A stretch of DNA of 10,891 bases from Quisquiliibacterium sp036525975 (lineage in GTDB: Bacteria; Pseudomonadota; Gammaproteobacteria; Burkholderiales; Burkholderiaceae_E). Shown here in pieces: positions 7,246 through 10,891 of this stretch. The position numbers were made by a program, and so were the translations under genes. The notes beneath the pieces were generated by a model that saw only the letters and a program-made list of their open reading frames with translations, did not search any database and had not been told where the DNA came from. Numbering within the stretch: the stretch's first letter is position 1; each line of letters starts with the position of its first letter. The stretch covers positions 1 to 10,891 of the forward strand of contig DATCZK010000091.1 in NCBI GenBank assembly GCA_036525975.1, read 5' to 3'.

Positions 7246-8394
7246 TCAGGTCGCGCCCCATACCAGGTGCGCTGTCTCGCGCATCACGTCGAGCTTCGCC
7301 CACTGCTCGTCCTCGGTGAGCAGGTTTCCGCCGATGCCCGACGCGAAGCCGCACTGGGGGCTGAGCGCAAGCTGCTCGAGCGGCGCGAACTTCGCAGCCT
7401 CGTCGATCCGTCGACGCAATTCGTCCACCGTTTCCACGCGACCGGTCTTCGTCGTGATCAGCCCGAGCACGGCGATCGTGCCCTTTCGCAGGTAGCGCAA
7501 CGGCTCGAATCCGCCAGCGCGCTCGGTGTCGTACTCGAGAAGCAGGCGGTCGTATTCGAGCCCGCCAAAGAGCGTTTCCGCGATCGCGTCGTACTTGCCC
7601 TCGCGATGCCACATGCTCGCGCGGTTGCCGCGGCACACGTGCAGCCCGAACACCGCCTTGTCGCGCATGCCCTCGATGACGGCGTTGTCGGCCTGCACCG
7701 CGCGCCGCAGGGCGCGAAGAGGATCCTCACCGCGCGCGCGCATGCGCTCCAGCGTGGCCTCGTCCACGTAGCCGGTGTAGCTCGGTTCGTCGAGCTGCAC
7801 GTAGTCGCATCCGGCGGCGACGAGCTCGGTCACCATCCGGCGCTGGATCGCGACCACATCCGCAAGGAAGTCGTCGGCGCCTTCGTAGTGCGGTCGCGAC
7901 CCCTCGATATCGCACATCTGGTGCACGCGGTCCGCACCCATCAGCGTGGACTTCACCGGGTTGTCGGTGAGCGATCGCAGGAACCGGCACTCGCCGAGCG
8001 GGAAGTTCTCCTGCAGACGCAACCGCGCGGTGGCCGGAACGCGGAAAGTGAGCACTGCGTCGTCGCCCCGTTGCAGCGGGGTCTCGTGCGCGGCGCGATC
8101 GCCGGGGTTTTTCAGCAGCTTGTTCCACGACCCGCTCCAGAGGTCCCAACCCTCGACCCTGGAAAAACTCACCTGCCAGTTGAGCCGCCGGAACTCGCCG
8201 TCGGTGACCGCGGGCAGTCCGTGCGCGAGTTGCGCACGCACCACTTCGCGTATCGCTTCGTCCTGCAAACCGCGCAACTCGGCGTCGTCGATCTCGCCGA
8301 TTGCACGGCGGCGAAAAGCCGCCTTCAGCGCCTCGGGGCGCAGCAGGCTGCCGACGTGGTCGGTACGAGAAAGCGCGAGCCTTCGGTTCTTCAT
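7246..8394 (-). CDS. Cobalamin-independent methionine synthase-like protein (MetE catalytic domain only)
   Basis: 382 residues, against about 750 for full MetE. It corresponds to the C-terminal zinc-containing barrel alone, as in the short YxjG/YxjH-type and archaeal-type proteins. The N-terminus RTDHVGSLLRP is typical of this group. The zinc ligands are all present: His252 and Cys254 in FGLHVCRGN, Glu287 in LLLEYD, and Cys348 in LSPQCGFAS. VQLDEPSYTG (199-208) carries the Asp202 that lines the homocysteine site. Family knowledge says such proteins move a methyl group to a zinc-bound thiol, usually homocysteine. Without the N-terminal domain that helps bind polyglutamyl folate, the methyl donor may be something else. 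It is cytoplasmic. The gene runs opposite to the TRAP operon, with 10 nt between their stop codons. The ATG is at 8392-8394, with only a weak Shine-Dalgarno (GAGC, with GAGG further off). The 125-bp stretch upstream (8395-8519) shows no clear promoter or terminator. Confidence 0.88.
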   Translation of the reverse strand: MKNRRLALSRTDHVGSLLRPEALKAAFRRRAIGEIDDAELRGLQDEAIREVVRAQLAHGLPAVTDGEFRRLNWQVSFSRVEGWDLWSGSWNKLLKNPGDRAAHETPLQRGDDAVLTFRVPATARLRLQENFPLGECRFLRSLTDNPVKSTLMGADRVHQMCDIEGSRPHYEGADDFLADVVAIQRRMVTELVAAGCDYVQLDEPSYTGYVDEATLERMRARGEDPLRALRRAVQADNAVIEGMRDKAVFGLHVCRGNRASMWHREGKYDAIAETLFGGLEYDRLLLEYDTERAGGFEPLRYLRKGTIAVLGLITTKTGRVETVDELRRRIDEAAKFAPLEQLALSPQCGFASGIGGNLLTEDEQWAKLDVMRETAHLVWGAT

Positions 8395-8519
8395 CGTGTC
8401 GCTCGATCCTCAACACGTTTCGGACGCGCTGGGCCGTCAGTCACGCAAAGTACAGGCTCCCGAGAGCACTTCGCCAGCAACGGCAAGGCCGAACCGATGA
8501 AGCGGGCCAGGACGCGCCG

Positions 8520-9134
8520 TCAAGCCGCCCAGGAAAACGGCGCGAAGTGCCCGTTGCGCGTTGCGGTGCTGTCGTCCCAGTTGATGCCGAACACGTTCAT
8601 CTTGCTGCGCGTTGCCCGGGCCAGTGACAGCCGGCTGTTCACCGGGTGGGCCGTGTTGTCGACCGCGATCGCCTGGTTCGGATCGCCCGCACTCGCCACG
8701 CCCTCGCAGGCCTGATCGAGCAGTTCACCCGCGCGCACCGAACGGTTCAGCCCCGACACCTCGAAACTGACCGGGCGCCGCTCGATGCCGGCGATCTTTC
8801 CGACCAGCGGACCCAGCGCCGCCATCGGCCCGCCTTCGGCGCCGGTGGCGATTGCGGTCACGGCTTCCACCTGCTTGTCCGAGGCCTTGTCGTCGATGAT
8901 CAGCCCCACCGTGATGTTGCCGTCGGCCATCACGCCCGGCGAGTGCAACATCACGACGAACGACACGCCATCGAGCCTGGTGCCGCCTTTCTCCCCCTTT
9001 TCGATGTGCATTCCGATCGCGGCCTTGCAGTCGCCCTCGGTGGGGCGCGCGGTGAGGTTGGAGGTGATGCATGGGCACAGAAACTCGCAGTTGCAGGTTT
9101 CCATGTACTGGCCTTCGATATGCCACTTCGCCAT
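8520..9134 (-). CDS. DUF1326 domain-containing protein (putative metal-binding, C-x-C-x3-C-x-C)
   Basis: 204 residues, recognised as DUF1326 from MAKWHIEGQYMETCNCEFLC with the following PC, GDCKAAIGMHIE, and DGVSFVVMLHSPGVMADGN. The cysteine cluster Cys14, Cys16, Cys20 and Cys22, with Cys36 close by, looks like a metal site; the family has no experimentally settled function that I know of. The fold appears to be a mixed alpha/beta soluble protein without signal peptide or membrane segments, so probably cytoplasmic. The C-terminal part contains AVDNTAHPVNSRLSLARATRSKMNVFG, cut here into NTAHPVNSRLS and SKMNVFG, a region conserved in the family. It is divergent from the DUF2182 gene; these two families often neighbour each other, which suggests one joint task. 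The start is firm: AAAGGAG at 9142-9148 lies 7 nt before the ATG. Function is unknown; metal handling is inference. Confidence 0.9.
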   Translation of the reverse strand: MAKWHIEGQYMETCNCEFLCPCITSNLTARPTEGDCKAAIGMHIEKGEKGGTRLDGVSFVVMLHSPGVMADGNITVGLIIDDKASDKQVEAVTAIATGAEGGPMAALGPLVGKIAGIERRPVSFEVSGLNRSVRAGELLDQACEGVASAGDPNQAIAVDNTAHPVNSRLSLARATRSKMNVFGINWDDSTATRNGHFAPFSWAA

Positions 9135-9141
9135 CCTGGTG

Positions 9142-9148
9142 CTCCTTT
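9142..9148 (-). promoter_or_regulatory. Shine-Dalgarno of the DUF1326 gene
   Basis: Read on the minus strand the sequence is AAAGGAG, 7 nt before the ATG at 9132-9134. It fixes the start of the DUF1326 gene. Confidence 0.75.
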
Positions 9149-9159
9149 GTTTTAGGTTG

Positions 9160-9294
9160 CCGGAAGAGCTTCCGGTGCCCCCGACATTGCTGTAGAAGAG
9201 GGGCTTCGGCGATCAACGCCGATGGTCGACCGTATACCCTGGGGTCGAATCCTACAAGCCGCGTCGCACCAACCGACGTGCGCACTCGCGCACG
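9160..9294. promoter_or_regulatory. Shared regulatory region of the DUF1326/DUF2182 pair with four dyads
   Basis: The 202-bp gap between the two divergent genes contains four perfect inverted repeats: CCGGAAG-AG-CTTCCGG (9160-9175), TCGGCG-ATCAA-CGCCGA (9206-9222), TCGACC-N11-GGTCGA (9226-9248) and CGTGCGC-ACTC-GCGCACG (9277-9294). GTATAC at 9232-9237 in the middle of the third is the only -10-like element and reads the same on both strands; no good -35 accompanies it. The first dyad lies close to the DUF1326 start and would be in its mRNA leader or act as an operator. The regulator is not identified and no regulator gene is adjacent. Confidence 0.4.
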
Positions 9295-9336
9295 GCAGGC
9301 ACGACAAGATGCCGTCGGGAACGAATGGAGTAACAA

Positions 9337-10134
9337 ATGCCCGACACCCTGCGCGCTGCATCCGCAGCGCAATCCGTGCAGCCCGCGCCGGCGATCGACC
9401 GATGGCACTCGCCGCGCGCACTGGGCGTGCTCGCGCTCGCGCTCGCGGCCTGGGGGTTCCTCGCCTGGATCACGATCGACATGGGCCACCCGTTCGCGCA
9501 GCTGACGATGCCCGACTCCACGCGGTGGAGCGCGGCCAACGCGCTGGCGGTCTGGTCGATGTGGGGGGTGATGATGGCCGCGATGATGCTGCCCTCGGCA
9601 CTGCCGATGATCACGACCTTCGCGGCGGTGAGCGTGCGCAGCGGCGAGCCCGCGCGCGGCCGCGGCTTCGTCGCCGCCTACCTCGCGGTGTGGTTCGCGT
9701 TCAGCGCGGCGGCCACGCTCGCGCAGTGGGCACTACAACTGGCGGGCTGGATCAACCCGATGATCGTGAGCACCTCGGCAACGCTCACTGCGGCGCTGCT
9801 GCTGGTGGCCGGTGTCTACCAGTTTTCGCCCCTGAAACGCACCTGCCTCGCGCGCTGCCGCACGCCGATGGGATTCCTGCTCGGCGAGTGGCGCGCGGGC
9901 GTCGCGGGCGCATTCCGGATGGGCTGGCGGCACGGACAGTTCTGCATCGGCTGCTGCTGGGCGCTGATGGCGCTGCTGTTCGTGGGCGGCGTGATGAACC
10001 TCGCGTGGGTGGCGGCGCTGTCGATCGCCGTCGCGCTCGAGAAGCTCGTGCCGCGAGGCGAGCGCGTCGCGGCGGCGCTGGGCGTGGCGCTGGTCGTGAT
10101 CGGGTCGGTCAAGCTGCTGCGCGTCTGGGCCTGA
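9337..10134 (+). CDS. DUF2182 family predicted metal-binding integral membrane protein
   Basis: 265 residues, matching DUF2182. Hydrophobic segments lie at about 28-47, 68-95, 109-135, 145-162, 204-234 and 245-262. Three family motifs carry potential soft-metal ligands: WSMWGVMMAAMMLPSALPM (73-91) with six Met; SPLKRTCLARCRTP (164-177) with Cys170 and Cys174; and WRHGQFCIGCCWALM (197-211) with His199, Cys203, Cys206, Cys207 and Met211. Met, Cys and His placed in or beside membrane helices are the ligand type used for Cu(I), so copper or another soft metal is the natural guess; no experimental function is known to me. The start is ATG at 9337, with GGAG at 9327-9330, 6 nt upstream. The gene is divergent from DUF1326, its frequent neighbour. 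plsB follows 34 nt downstream on the same strand and may be transcribed together with it by chance of position. Confidence 0.9.
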   Translation: MPDTLRAASAAQSVQPAPAIDRWHSPRALGVLALALAAWGFLAWITIDMGHPFAQLTMPDSTRWSAANALAVWSMWGVMMAAMMLPSALPMITTFAAVSVRSGEPARGRGFVAAYLAVWFAFSAAATLAQWALQLAGWINPMIVSTSATLTAALLLVAGVYQFSPLKRTCLARCRTPMGFLLGEWRAGVAGAFRMGWRHGQFCIGCCWALMALLFVGGVMNLAWVAALSIAVALEKLVPRGERVAAALGVALVVIGSVKLLRVWA

Positions 10135-10168
10135 CGCGAGGCGCGCGGCTCGGTCGCCGGACGGTACG

Positions 10169-10891
10169 ATGTCGGTCGTGTCGATCACGACCGCGCCCAA
10201 ACGCCTGCTGCTCGCGGCACTGCGCCGCCTGCTGCGGCTCGTCGTTCGCTATCGGGTCACGCCGGCCGACCCGGCGAGCCTCGAAATCGACCGTTCCCGC
10301 CCGGTCTGCTACGCGCTGCACATGCGCCAGCTCTCGGCGTTCCTGGTGCTCGACGAGGCAGCACGCGCGCTCGGCTTGCCGCTTCCTTCGGCGCCGCTCG
10401 CCGCCGACTCGCTCGCCGAGCGCAGCGCGTTCTTCTTCCTCACGCGCAGCGGCCAGCCCTCGCCGCTGCGCCCGAACCCCTACCGCTATTCGAGCCGCCT
10501 GCAGCGCCTGGTGGAAGCGGTTCGGCGCGACCCCGCGCTCGACGTGCAGCTCGTGCCCGTGAGCGTGTTCTGGGGGCGCGCGCCGATGCGCCAGGACTCG
10601 ATCCTGGCGGCGCTCCTGGCCGACAGCTGGGAGCGCCCGGGCGTGCTGCGCCAGTTCCTGCGGGTGCTGACCCACGGGCGCGACACGCAGCTCGTTTTCG
10701 GCGAACCGATCTCGATACGCGCGGTGCTCGACGAAGCGGCCAGGAGCGAGGCCGGCGGCGACACCGCCACGCGCCGCGTGGCGCGACTGCTGCGCGCGCG
10801 CTTTCGCCACGACCGCGAGCTCGCGGTTGGGCCGAACCTCTCGCACCGCGACACGCTGCTCAACGTCGTGGCGCAGAGCGAAGCCGTGCGC
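10169..10891 (+). CDS. plsB: Glycerol-3-phosphate 1-O-acyltransferase PlsB, N-terminal part (runs off the right edge)
   Basis: Partial gene: 241 codons are visible, open to the window end; full PlsB is about 800 residues or more. PlsB is the inner-membrane-associated enzyme that puts the first acyl chain on sn-glycerol-3-phosphate, starting phospholipid synthesis. Recognition rests on the N-terminal PlsB region: CYALHMRQLSAFLVLDEAAR (48-67), AFFFLTRSG, LVPVSVFWGRAPMRQDS (close to residues 131-147), and QLVFGEPISI. VGPNLSHRDTLLNVV appears near the end. The catalytic HxxxxD motif and the glycerophosphate-binding motifs lie beyond the edge. The ATG at 10169 follows the DUF2182 stop by 34 nt; the upstream GGACGG is only a weak Shine-Dalgarno, so the exact start is less certain than the gene identity. 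Confidence 0.87.
   Translation, partial: MSVVSITTAPKRLLLAALRRLLRLVVRYRVTPADPASLEIDRSRPVCYALHMRQLSAFLVLDEAARALGLPLPSAPLAADSLAERSAFFFLTRSGQPSPLRPNPYRYSSRLQRLVEAVRRDPALDVQLVPVSVFWGRAPMRQDSILAALLADSWERPGVLRQFLRVLTHGRDTQLVFGEPISIRAVLDEAARSEAGGDTATRRVARLLRARFRHDRELAVGPNLSHRDTLLNVVAQSEAVR

Noticed and set aside
7236..7251. ACCTG-CAGGCT-CAGGT dyad between the convergent dctM and MetE-like genes as a bidirectional terminator
   Set aside because: Only five base pairs and no T-run on either side; too weak to call.
8395..8519. Possible promoter or terminator between the DUF1326 and MetE-like genes
   Set aside because: Searched on the minus strand; only a 4-bp dyad (GCTC/GAGC) and no matched -35/-10 pair were found.

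Overview
The window is strongly GC-rich, with tightly packed genes on both strands. The gene families (PlsB, YchF, an IclR regulator divergent from a Tat-exported TRAP transporter, a stand-alone MetE catalytic domain, a DUF1326/DUF2182 pair) suggest the chromosome of a Gram-negative proteobacterium. A betaproteobacterium of the Burkholderiales type is most likely, but this rests on family recognition and codon style, not a search. I see no insertion sequence, tRNA, rRNA, CRISPR array or phage gene.

Layout. (1) 1-1908, minus strand: a two-gene operon. A TPR/SAM-methyltransferase fusion comes first and a Tat-exported multicopper oxidase follows after 2 nt, running off the left edge. (2) 1999-3093, plus: the housekeeping GTPase/ATPase ychF, divergent from (1) over 90 bp, with a consensus -10 box. 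(3) 3083-3859, minus: an IclR-family regulator whose end overlaps the end of ychF by 11 bp. (4) 3970-7235, plus: a complete TRAP transporter (solute-binding protein, small permease, large permease), divergent from the regulator across 110 bp that hold a palindromic operator candidate and a leader hairpin. A second strong hairpin separates the binding-protein gene from the permease genes, and the two permease genes overlap as TGATG. (5) 7246-8394, minus: a short, catalytic-domain-only cobalamin-independent methionine-synthase-like methyltransferase, convergent with the TRAP operon. (6) 8520-9134 minus and 9337-10134 plus: a divergent DUF1326/DUF2182 pair, both rich in Cys or Met motifs that look metal-binding, sharing a 202-bp region with four dyads. 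(7) 10169-10891, plus: the N-terminal part of glycerol-3-phosphate acyltransferase plsB, cut by the right edge.

How the parts may work together. The IclR protein most likely controls the TRAP operon and itself. The binding protein resembles the TakP/FcbT1 branch, so the substrate is probably an organic acid such as a 2-oxo or aromatic carboxylate rather than a classical C4-dicarboxylate; this is inference. The least described element is the DUF1326/DUF2182 pair. Its C-x-C-x3-C-x-C soluble protein and Cys/Met-rich membrane protein look like a metal-handling (perhaps copper) module, and a copper oxidase operon lies at the other end of the window. The second most unusual unit is the translationally coupled TPR-methyltransferase/multicopper oxidase pair.
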